DNA from: G020354085 sp964482055
GTDB lineage: Bacteria > Pseudomonadota > Gammaproteobacteria > Acidiferrobacterales > Sulfurifustaceae
Reading direction: 5' to 3'
NCBI GenBank assembly: GCA_964482055.1
Contig: CAYZVX010000098.1
Span: forward strand, 1-8,254
DNA length: 8,254 nt
Shown in pieces: positions 1 to 6,331 of the stretch. The notes under the pieces are model-generated. The model was not told where the DNA came from and made no database searches. It worked only from the letters and a program-made list of their open reading frames with translations. Each line of letters opens with the position of its first letter. Within the stretch, counting starts at the first letter, position 1. Position numbers and translations under genes: made by a program.

Positions 1-308
1 GCAATCGCGGCGCGCCGGCGGCGCGCGTCCTCGACCTGCGCGGCCGACAGCTGCGATTGCAGCAGATCGCGGCGCTTGATGGCGCGGGCATCGCCCCGCT
101 CGGCGGCCGCCATGTACCAAGCGAGCGCCGACGGCAGGTTGTCCGGCATGTTGAAACCGAACTCGTAGAGCACGCCCATCTCGTACTGCGCATCGACATC
201 GCCCCGGGCGGCGGCGGAGCGCAGCGCCTCGAGCGCCGCTTCGTCGGCGGCGCGCACCGCCGCCACCAGGAGCAGGCCGATCGCCACTGCCAGCAAGGTC
301 TTGTTCAT
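1..308 (-). CDS. Exported Sel1-repeat (tetratricopeptide-like) protein, C-terminus cut by window edge
   Basis: The frame opens with ATG at 308 and stays open to the window edge, giving 102 complete codons. Residues 1-20 look like a Sec signal peptide: MNKT, a hydrophobic core (LLAVAIGLLLVAA), then VRA before AD as a signal peptidase I site. Residues 33-70 match the Sel1-like repeat pattern, with ARGDVDAQYEMGVLYEFG, a short loop, then SALAWYMAAAERGDA, which starts the next repeat. The end visible here (LLQSQLSAAQVEDARRRR) resembles the tail that often follows the last Sel1 repeat. Such proteins act as helical scaffolds for protein-protein contacts in the periplasm or envelope; the partner cannot be told from sequence. 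A GGAG about nine bases before the ATG supports the start. The gene lies 97 bases downstream of parB on the same strand, so it may be co-transcribed or use its own promoter. Fold is well supported, specific role unknown. Confidence 0.85.
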   Translation of the reverse strand, partial: MNKTLLAVAIGLLLVAAVRAADEAALEALRSAAARGDVDAQYEMGVLYEFGFNMPDNLPSALAWYMAAAERGDARAIKRRDLLQSQLSAAQVEDARRRRAAI

Positions 309-348
309 GGTTGTTGCTCCGTCGCGTGCCGCTGCGATGTCCTAAGCC

Positions 349-356
349 CTTATATA
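349..356 (-). promoter_or_regulatory. Possible -10 element upstream of the Sel1-repeat gene
   Basis: Read on the minus strand, this is TATATAAG, an isolated AT-rich octamer in very GC-rich DNA. It lies about 41 bases before the ATG at 308. No convincing -35 hexamer is present at the usual distance, because that space is taken by a GC palindrome. Inference from base composition and position only. Confidence 0.35.
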
Positions 357-358
357 GT

Positions 359-376
359 CGGCGCGCCGGCGCGCCG
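359..376. repeat. Perfect 18-bp GC palindrome (CGGCGCGCCGGCGCGCCG)
   Basis: The sequence equals its own reverse complement over all 18 bases and consists of two abutting GGCGCGCC octamers flanked by C and G. It lies in the gap between parB and the Sel1 gene, immediately upstream of the TATATAAG box on the minus strand. It could be an operator for a dimeric regulator, part of a transcript-end structure behind parB, or chance in GC-rich DNA where GGCGCGCC also occurs elsewhere (9-16 and 3391-3398). Confidence 0.6.
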
Positions 377-411
377 CTAGCGCCCTTCGCCTCGGGCGCC
401 GGCGGCTAGCG
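375..411 (-). terminator. Possible hairpin at the 3' end of parB
   Basis: An inner stem pairs GCGCCC (380-385) with GGGCGC (394-399) around an eight-base loop. An outer arm pairs CGCTA (375-379) with TAGCG (407-411) and takes in the parB stop codon. No U-run follows on the minus strand, so it is not a standard intrinsic terminator. It may protect the 3' end or slow the polymerase. Weak call. Confidence 0.3.
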
Positions 412-1260
412 AATGCGCCCGACGATGCCCTCGAGCTGGTCGAGGCTCGCATACTCGATCACCAGCCGGCCCTTGCCGCGCGCGCTGTGCTGGATCGAGA
501 CCTTGGCGCCGAGCTTGCCGGACAGCTTCTCCTGGTAAGCGCGGATGTCGGGATCGAGCGCGCCGCGCCGACCCTTGCCGGCGGCCGGTTTCTCGAGCAG
601 TCGCCGCACCAGTTGCTCGGTTTCGCGCACCGACAAATGCCGCTCCACGACCTGGCGCGCGATCTGGCTCTGGCGCGCGCCGGAGAGCGCGAGCAGGGCG
701 CGGGCGTGACCCATGTCCATGCGGCCTTCTTCCAGCATCTGGCGCACGTCGTCGTTGAGCGTGAGCAGGCGCAACAGGTTAGTCACCGCCGCGCGCGAGC
801 GTCCGACGGCCTCGGCGATTCTTTGGTGGGTCATCTCGAACTCATCGATCAGGCGCTGTAGCGCGCTCGCCTCCTCGACCGGGTTCAAGTTCTCGCGCTG
901 GATGTTCTCGATCAGCGCAATCGCGATCGCCGCCTCGTCGGGGATGTGCCGCACCACCGCCGGGATGGTCTCGAGACCGGCCTGCTGGGCCGCGCGCCAG
1001 CGCCGCTCGCCGGCCACGATCTCGTAGTTGCCGGTCGGCAGTGGCCGCACTACGATCGGCTGCACCACGCCCTGGGCCTTGATCGAGGCGGCAAGCTCGG
1101 CGAGCGCCTCCGGGTCCATGTGCGTGCGCGGCTGGTACTTGCCGCGCTGCAGCAGGTCGATCGGCAGCTGCTTGAGCTCCTCGCGCTCGGCGTGGGCGGC
1201 GTCGATGGCGGCGCCGAGCAGCGCGTCGAGCCCGCGCCCGAGGCGCGGCTTCTTGGTCAT
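406..1260 (-). CDS. parB: Chromosome-partitioning protein ParB (Spo0J family), CTP-dependent parS-binding clamp
   Basis: The 284-residue product has the usual length and layout of chromosomal ParB. Residues 3-16 (KKPRLGRGLDALLG) are the N-terminal ParA-contacting segment. The ParB/Srx CTPase region shows all three boxes: QPRTHMD (43-49), GERRWRA (84-90) and ENIQREN (118-124). A helix-turn-helix for parS recognition lies around 143-168 (MTHQRIAEAVGRSRAAVTNL). Residues 240-284 form the dimerisation domain, after a basic linker at 224-233. In the family, ParB loads on parS sites, closes with CTP, slides along DNA, stimulates ParA ATPase and recruits SMC. The frame could be extended upstream to 1332, but ATG at 1260 is preferred: it starts the conserved KKPRLGRGLDALLG segment and has GGAGG ten bases upstream, whereas the extension overlaps parA. 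The gene follows parA by 22 bases, in one operon. Confidence 0.97.
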   Translation of the reverse strand: MTKKPRLGRGLDALLGAAIDAAHAEREELKQLPIDLLQRGKYQPRTHMDPEALAELAASIKAQGVVQPIVVRPLPTGNYEIVAGERRWRAAQQAGLETIPAVVRHIPDEAAIAIALIENIQRENLNPVEEASALQRLIDEFEMTHQRIAEAVGRSRAAVTNLLRLLTLNDDVRQMLEEGRMDMGHARALLALSGARQSQIARQVVERHLSVRETEQLVRRLLEKPAAGKGRRGALDPDIRAYQEKLSGKLGAKVSIQHSARGKGRLVIEYASLDQLEGIVGRIR

Positions 1261-1286
1261 CACGCCGCCGCCTCCACAGCGCTCAT
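1260..1286 (-). other. Nine-codon overlapping frame bridging parA and parB (possible coupling cistron)
   Basis: ATG at 1286-1284 overlaps the parA stop (ATGA). The frame reads MSAVEAAA and ends with TGA at 1262-1260, which overlaps the parB ATG (TGATG). A ribosome ending parA could re-initiate here and then hand over to parB. The frame contains the parB GGAGG site. The overlaps are seen directly; translation of the octapeptide is inference and it may be only a by-product of compact spacing. Confidence 0.3.
1271..1275 (-). promoter_or_regulatory. Shine-Dalgarno site that fixes the parB start
   Basis: GGAGG on the minus strand ends ten bases before the parB ATG at 1260. It lies downstream of the parA stop and inside a nine-codon frame bridging the two genes. 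It decides for the start at 1260 over the longer frame beginning at 1332. Confidence 0.7.
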
Positions 1287-2062
1287 GCCGCGACCTCCGC
1301 GCTCTGCTCGCGGCGCAGCATCTCCCCGGCAAGCGCCAGGTAGGCCTGCGCGCCCTTCGACTGCATGTCGTAGGCGATCACCGGCTTGCCATGGGAGGGC
1401 GCCTCGGCGAGCCGGATGTTGCGCGGGATGATGGTGCGAAACAGCTTGTCGCCGAAATGCTCCTTGAGCTGCGCCGACACCTCGTTGTCGAGGTTGTTGC
1501 GCGGGTCGAACATGGTGCGCAGCAACCCCTCGATCTGCAGTTGCGGATTCAGGGTCTCGCGCACCTTGCGGATGGTGTTGAGCAGCGCGGTCAGGCCCTC
1601 GAGCGCGTAGTACTCGCACTGCATCGGGATCAGCACCGATTGCGCCGCCACCAGCGCGTTGACCGTGAGCAGGTTGAGCGCCGGCGGGCAGTCGATCAGG
1701 ATGAAGTCGTACTCCCCGCGCACGGTGTCGAGCGCGCTGCGCAGGCGCCGCTCGCGCCGCTCGAGCTCGATCAGCTCCACCTCGGCCCCGGACAGGCGGC
1801 TGTTGGCGGGCACCAGGTCGTAGCCGCCTTCGGTCGCGACGCGCGCCACCTCGATCGTCGCGGTGCCGATCAGCACTTCATAGGTGCTGGCCGCGACGGT
1901 TTCCTTGTTGATGCCGCTGCCCATGGTGGCGTTGCCCTGCGGGTCGATGTCGACGAGCAGCACGCGCCGTCGTGTCTTCACGAGCGAGGCCGCGAGGTTG
2001 ATGCTGGTGGTGGTCTTGCCGACCCCACCCTTCTGGTTGGTGATTGCCAGAATCCTGCCCAT
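1283..2062 (-). CDS. parA: Chromosome-partitioning ATPase ParA (Soj type)
   Basis: The 259-residue protein is a short chromosomal (Soj-like) ParA without the N-terminal DNA-binding extension of plasmid type Ia ParA. The deviant Walker A box KGGVGKTT is at 11-18, with signature Lys11 and Lys16. The A' box VLLVDIDPQGNAT follows at 34-46 with Asp40, and the Walker B FILIDCPP at 120-127 with Asp124. The later conserved segments RTMFDPRN (182-189) and PRNIRLAEAPSHGKPV (213-228) are present. In the family, ATP-bound dimers coat the nucleoid and are released by ParB, moving the origin region; some Soj proteins also influence DnaA. ATG at 2062 gives the canonical MGRILAITNQ opening. A GGAG lies eleven bases upstream. 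The gene begins 19 bases after rsmG and stops 22 bases before parB. No motif is missing. Confidence 0.97.
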   Translation of the reverse strand: MGRILAITNQKGGVGKTTTSINLAASLVKTRRRVLLVDIDPQGNATMGSGINKETVAASTYEVLIGTATIEVARVATEGGYDLVPANSRLSGAEVELIELERRERRLRSALDTVRGEYDFILIDCPPALNLLTVNALVAAQSVLIPMQCEYYALEGLTALLNTIRKVRETLNPQLQIEGLLRTMFDPRNNLDNEVSAQLKEHFGDKLFRTIIPRNIRLAEAPSHGKPVIAYDMQSKGAQAYLALAGEMLRREQSAEVAA

Positions 2063-2081
2063 CGCCCGCTCAACTCCGGAT

Positions 2082-2702
2082 CTACTTGAGTGCGATAATC
2101 ACGAGATGTCGCTCGGCATCCAGCCCCGGAACGGCGAGCCGCTCCACCTGCCAGGCGTAGGCCTCGGGCAAGGCGGCGAGCTCCTCCTTCGGGTAGGCGC
2201 CCTTCATCGCGAGCAGACGAACGCCGTGCGCGAGCAAGTGCCGACAGCGATTCAGCATATCAGGAATCGCCGTCCAGGCGCGAGCCAGCAAAGTAACGAA
2301 CTGTTCCGGCGGGTGGAAATGCTCGACGCGCGCGTTCACCACCGATACGTTGGCGAGCGCGAGCTCGGTCACGGCCTGGTTGAGAAAGCGTGTCTTCTTG
2401 GCATTGCTGTCGAGCAGCGTGAAGAGCAGCTCGGGCCGCGCGCAGGCGAGCGGGATGCCCGGCAACCCGGCACCGCTGCCGATATCGAGCACGCGCGGAC
2501 CGGCGAGGAAACGCGCAACCGCGAGGCTGTCGAGCAGGTGGCGCGGCACCATTTCCTCGAGCCCGCGTATCGCGGTCAGGTTGTAGCGGCGGTTCCATTT
2601 TTCGAGCAGCCGCAGGTAGGCGAGCAGCTTGTCGCGCGCCACGGCCGGCAGCTCGATGCCGAGCGCGCGCGCGCCCTGGTCGATCTGATCTTTTAGGTGC
2701 AC
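2082..2702 (-). CDS. rsmG: 16S rRNA (guanine-527-N7) methyltransferase RsmG (GidB)
   Basis: The 206-residue protein matches the usual RsmG length of about 207. It has the N-terminal LLEKWNRRYNLTAI segment (32-45), followed by HLLDSL (55-60). The S-adenosylmethionine-binding glycine loop VLDIGSGAGLPGIPLA is at 71-86, the second cofactor segment LLDSNAKKTRFL at 97-108, and a conserved Arg-Ala in LARAWT near 141. The enzyme transfers a methyl group to N7 of G527 in the 530 loop of 16S rRNA; loss in other bacteria gives low-level streptomycin resistance. The start codon is GTG at 2702 (then CAC CTA AAA), with only a weak GGGG-type ribosome site upstream. Unlike the usual arrangement it does not follow mnmG directly, since a DUF2914 gene on the other strand intervenes. 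parA follows 19 bases downstream, so rsmG heads an rsmG-parA-parB operon. Confidence 0.96.
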   Translation of the reverse strand: MHLKDQIDQGARALGIELPAVARDKLLAYLRLLEKWNRRYNLTAIRGLEEMVPRHLLDSLAVARFLAGPRVLDIGSGAGLPGIPLACARPELLFTLLDSNAKKTRFLNQAVTELALANVSVVNARVEHFHPPEQFVTLLARAWTAIPDMLNRCRHLLAHGVRLLAMKGAYPKEELAALPEAYAWQVERLAVPGLDAERHLVIIALK

Positions 2703-2731
2703 GCCGCGAGCGCCCCGATGGAGTGCGGCGC

Positions 2732-2760
2732 ATTGTGGCGCGCGCGCCGGACACTGGCAA
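2732..2760 (-). promoter_or_regulatory. Candidate sigma-70 promoter for rsmG-parA-parB
   Basis: On the minus strand TTGCCA (2760-2755) matches the -35 consensus at five of six positions. It is followed after exactly 17 bases by CACAAT (2737-2732), which matches the -10 consensus at four of six, including the key A and T. Transcription would start near 2725, giving a leader of about 23 bases before the GTG at 2702. A promoter is expected here because the upstream gene lies on the other strand. Seen in sequence; activity is inferred. Confidence 0.5.
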
Positions 2761-2893
2761 CGCCGCGCGGCGCGCGGTCACGGGCCCCGCACTTCGTCTT
2801 CTGTTTCCGCCCTCTGGTCCAGTCGCGCAGGCGCGCGGTGCGGCCGCCGCGGTAAGCTCGCCCCGTCTCAAACAGGGAACAACCCGATCGCAA

Positions 2894-2900
2894 AAGGAGG
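2894..2900 (+). promoter_or_regulatory. Strong Shine-Dalgarno site of the DUF2914 gene
   Basis: AAGGAGG, the best ribosome site in the window, ends four bases before the ATG at 2905. The spacing is short but usable. It identifies the plus-strand frame as the real gene between rsmG and mnmG, against long competing frames on the minus strand. The rest of the 202-base gap upstream (2703-2904) holds the rsmG promoter candidate, but I see no convincing plus-strand -35/-10 pair. Confidence 0.75.
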
Positions 2901-2904
2901 ATCG

Positions 2905-3384
2905 ATGACCCGGATTGCATTCCTCGCATTGCTGTCGCTGTCCGTGCCGGCCCTGGCGGCCGATCGGGTGCAGCTGGCGCCGGCCGCCCCGGCTCCGGCG
3001 CCCGCCGCTGTGGCCGCGCAAGGCAGCGTCGGGCGCGCCCAGTTCACCACCGACGTTCAGGGCAACGAGCCGGTCGACAAAATCACGAGCCTCGGCACCG
3101 ACCAGACGCGCATCCTGTTCTTCACCGAGCTGCACGACCTGGCCGGTCAGACCATCACGCACCGCTGGGAGCACGGCGAGAAGGTAATGAGCGAAGTGCC
3201 CTTGCAGGTGGGGGCGGCGCGCTGGCGCACGTTTTCCAGCAAGACGCTCCACCCGGGCCTGACCGGTGAATGGAAGGTCTCGGTGCTGGACGCGAGCGGC
3301 CGGACCCTAGCCGTCGCGACTTTTTCCTACGGGCCGGCAGCCAAGGCTGAGCCGGCGGCGGGCACAGCGCCCAAGACGCCGTGA
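2905..3384 (+). CDS. Exported DUF2914-domain protein, function unknown
   Basis: The 159-residue product starts with a clear Sec signal peptide (MTRIAFLALLSLSVPALA, cleavage before AD at 19). An Ala/Pro-rich linker follows at about 25-38, and then a compact domain at about 43-143 that I recognise as DUF2914. Typical segments are RILFFTELHDLAGQ (69-82), ITHRWEH (84-90), WRTFSSKTLHPG (107-118), and GEWKVSVLDASG (121-132) ending in VATFSYG. The tail is Ala/Pro-rich. The pattern of aromatic beta-strands, including a Trp-containing hairpin, suggests a small beta-sandwich, probably periplasmic; it has no obvious catalytic residues and no cysteine. In other genomes the domain is also attached to envelope and regulatory proteins, and no biochemical role is known to me. 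The gene faces rsmG head-to-head and mnmG tail-to-tail, with only 15 bases between the two stop codons and no visible terminator. Confidence 0.88.
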   Translation: MTRIAFLALLSLSVPALAADRVQLAPAAPAPAPAAVAAQGSVGRAQFTTDVQGNEPVDKITSLGTDQTRILFFTELHDLAGQTITHRWEHGEKVMSEVPLQVGAARWRTFSSKTLHPGLTGEWKVSVLDASGRTLAVATFSYGPAAKAEPAAGTAPKTP

Positions 3385-3399
3385 CGTGTCGGCGCGCCG

Positions 3400-5274
3400 T
3401 CAGGCGCTCTTGCGTTTCAGGTGGATGAGCAGCAGTGAGATGGCGGCCGGCGTGATGCCGGAAAGCCGCGCCGCTTGGCCGAGAGTCGCCGGGCGGTGCG
3501 CCGCCAGCTTCTGGCGCACTTCGGTCGACAGCCCGTGGACACGCTGGTAGTCGAGGTCCTCGGGCAGGCGCGTTTCTTCGTGACGCCGGTGATGCTCGAT
3601 CTCCTCAGCCTGCCGCTCGATATAGCCCGCGTACTTGGCCTCGATCTCGAGCTGCTGGGTGATGTCGCGCTCGTCGAGCGCCGCGCCGGCGCCCGGCAGG
3701 CGCAGGAGCGCTTCATAAGTCACCTCCGGGCGGCGTAGCAGCTCAAGGAGGGTCGTTTCGCGGGCGAGCGGCGCGCCCAGCACGCGCATGGCGTCCGCCG
3801 CCGGCACGGCCTCCGGTCGCAACCGCGTCCTGCCCAGACGCTCGCGCTCGCGCTCCAGGCGCTCGCGCTTCATGCTGAACCGCCGCCAGCGCTCCTCGTC
3901 CACGCAACCCAGGCGGTGGCCGAGCTCGGTGAGCCGCAGGTCAGCATTGTCCTCGCGCAGCGTCAGACGGAATTCCGCGCGGGAGGTGAACATGCGGTAC
4001 GGCTCGCTCACGCCGCGCGTGATGAGGTCATCGATCAGCACCCCGAGATAGGCCTCGTCGCGCCGCGGCCACCACTCTTCGGCGCCGCGCACGCGGCGCG
4101 CCGCATTGATGCCGGCGACCAGCCCCTGGGCGGCGGCCTCCTCGTAACCGGTGGTGCCGTTGATCTGGCCGGCGAAGTAGAGGTTCTCGATCGCGCGGGT
4201 CTCGAGCGTCGGGCGCAAATCGCGCGGGTCGAAGTAGTCGTACTCGATGGCGTAGCCCGGCCGGGTGATGACGGCGCGCTCGAAACCGGCGATCGAGCGC
4301 ACCAGCGCGTGCTGCACGTCGAACGGCAGGCTGGTGGAAATGCCGTTCGGATAGACCTCGTGGGTGGTGAGGCCTTCCGGCTCGACGAAAATCTGGTGCG
4401 AGTCGCGCTCGGCGAAACGCACCACCTTGTCTTCCACCGACGGGCAATAGCGCGGCCCGACACCCTCGATCCGGCCGGTGTACAGGGGCGAGCGCGCGAG
4501 GCCGGCGCGGATGATGTCGTGGGTGCGCGCGTTGGTGCGCGTGATGAAGCAGCTCACCTGGCGCGGATGCTCGCCCGGCGCGCCGAGGAAGGAAAACACC
4601 GGCGTCGGCTCATCGCCGGCTTGCTCCTGCATCACCGCAAAATCGATGCTGCGCCCGTCCAGGCGCGGCGGCGTGCCGGTCTTGAGACGCCCCACGCGCA
4701 GGCCGAACTCGCGCAGGCGCGCCGCCAGCGCGTTGGCCGGCGGGTCGCCGGCGCGGCCGCCCTGGTAGCTGGCAAGCCCCACGTGTATGCGCCCGCCGAG
4801 AAAGGTGCCGGTGGTGAGCACCACGGCGCGCGCGCCGAATTTCACGCCCATCGCGGTGACCACACCGGTAACGCGCGAGCCCTGCACGATGAGGTCGTCG
4901 ACCGCCTGCTGGAAGAGCGTGAGGTTCGGCTGGCTCTCCAGCGCCGCGCGCACCGCCTGGCGGTAGAGCACCCGGTCGGCCTGGCAGCGCGTGGCGCGCA
5001 CCGCCGGGCCCTTGCGGGCGTTGAGCACACGGAACTGGATACCGGCCCGATCCGCGGCCCGCGCCATGATGCCGCCGAGCGCGTCGATCTCCTTGACCAG
5101 GTGGCCCTTGCCGATCCCGCCGATCGCCGGGTTGCACGACATCTGGCCGATGGTCTCGATGTTATGCGTGAGCAGCAGGGTGCGTGCGCCCATGCGTGCC
5201 GCGGCGGCCGCGGCCTCGGTACCGGCATGGCCGCCGCCGATCACGATGACGTCATAGGATTCCGAATGCCACAT
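3400..5274 (-). CDS. mnmG: tRNA uridine-5-carboxymethylaminomethyl modification enzyme MnmG (GidA)
   Basis: The 624-residue protein is full length for the family (about 629 in E. coli). The FAD-binding dinucleotide motif is at 11-18 (VIGGGHAG). It continues into IGQMSCNPAIGGIGKGHLVK (42-61), then the FRVLNARKGPAVRATR block (81-96). Both family signatures are intact: GVGPRYCPSVEDKV (271-284) and AGQINGTTGYEEAAAQGLVA (368-387). Cys47 and Cys277 fall at the positions of the two conserved E. coli cysteines. The C-terminal helical part (KYAGYIERQ, about 547-555; GITPAAISLLLIHLK, 606-620) corresponds to the MnmE-contacting domain. With MnmE it installs the carboxymethylaminomethyl group on U34 of certain tRNAs using FAD, NADH and a methylene-folate donor. 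The ATG at 5274 has no good Shine-Dalgarno site but gives the expected N-terminus. The stop converges with the DUF2914 gene. Confidence 0.98.
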   Translation of the reverse strand: MWHSESYDVIVIGGGHAGTEAAAAAARMGARTLLLTHNIETIGQMSCNPAIGGIGKGHLVKEIDALGGIMARAADRAGIQFRVLNARKGPAVRATRCQADRVLYRQAVRAALESQPNLTLFQQAVDDLIVQGSRVTGVVTAMGVKFGARAVVLTTGTFLGGRIHVGLASYQGGRAGDPPANALAARLREFGLRVGRLKTGTPPRLDGRSIDFAVMQEQAGDEPTPVFSFLGAPGEHPRQVSCFITRTNARTHDIIRAGLARSPLYTGRIEGVGPRYCPSVEDKVVRFAERDSHQIFVEPEGLTTHEVYPNGISTSLPFDVQHALVRSIAGFERAVITRPGYAIEYDYFDPRDLRPTLETRAIENLYFAGQINGTTGYEEAAAQGLVAGINAARRVRGAEEWWPRRDEAYLGVLIDDLITRGVSEPYRMFTSRAEFRLTLREDNADLRLTELGHRLGCVDEERWRRFSMKRERLERERERLGRTRLRPEAVPAADAMRVLGAPLARETTLLELLRRPEVTYEALLRLPGAGAALDERDITQQLEIEAKYAGYIERQAEEIEHHRRHEETRLPEDLDYQRVHGLSTEVRQKLAAHRPATLGQAARLSGITPAAISLLLIHLKRKSA

Positions 5275-5310
5275 GGGGCTTGCGGGGAAAGGTCCAAACG
5301 CTGCGCGGCA

Positions 5311-5338
5311 CTATATAACAACAGCGCCAGTCGGTCAT
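5311..5338 (-). promoter_or_regulatory. Candidate mnmG promoter in the mnmG-moxR divergent gap
   Basis: On the minus strand ATGACC (5338-5333) resembles a -35 box at four of six positions. It is followed after 15-16 bases by TATATAG (5317-5311) as a -10. This would give a leader of about 30 bases. TATATAAC is the only clear AT-rich spot in the 115-base gap and reads as TATAAC on the plus strand too, so it might also serve moxR, although the plus-strand -35 (GGTCCA) is poor. Low to moderate support. Confidence 0.35.
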
Positions 5339-5376
5339 GGCGATGCGGCGGGTGTGTGGACTAAAGTGATACCCAC

Positions 5377-5380
5377 GGAG
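5377..5380 (+). promoter_or_regulatory. Shine-Dalgarno site that fixes the moxR start
   Basis: GGAG ends nine bases before the ATG at 5390. The same frame is open up to an ATG at 5273, but that codon overlaps the mnmG start on the other strand, lacks a ribosome site, and would add 39 residues unlike any MoxR protein. Confidence 0.65.
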
Positions 5381-5389
5381 TCGCCAACC

Positions 5390-6330
<941 letters not shown>

Positions 6331-6331
<1 letters not shown>

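Noticed and set aside
1028..2089. Plus-strand frame of 353 codons opposite parB and parA
   Set aside because: It is antisense to two intact genes, has biased composition and no ribosome site or recognisable domain.
2260..3252. Minus-strand frame of 330 codons across rsmG and the DUF2914 gene
   Set aside because: Out of frame with rsmG and antisense to the DUF2914 gene, Arg/Ala-rich, no motif. The two competing genes have clear domains and starts.
3385..3402. Possible bidirectional terminator between the DUF2914 gene and mnmG
   Set aside because: The gap holds only a loopless CGGCGCGCCG palindrome and no T-run on either strand, so no intrinsic terminator can be supported.
4775..4790. CACGTG core within mnmG, checked as a parS candidate
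   Set aside because: The flanks do not match the TGTTTC/GAAACA arms of parS.
3916..5364. Long plus-strand open frame (482 codons) opposite mnmG
   Set aside because: It is a shadow of the mnmG coding strand in GC-rich DNA. The protein is low-complexity in Arg, Ala, Gly and His with no family motif, while mnmG on the other strand is complete.
5273..5389. Longer moxR start at 5273
   Set aside because: The 39 extra residues do not resemble MoxR N-termini, the ATG lacks a ribosome site and overlaps the mnmG start, whereas the ATG at 5390 has GGAG at good spacing.
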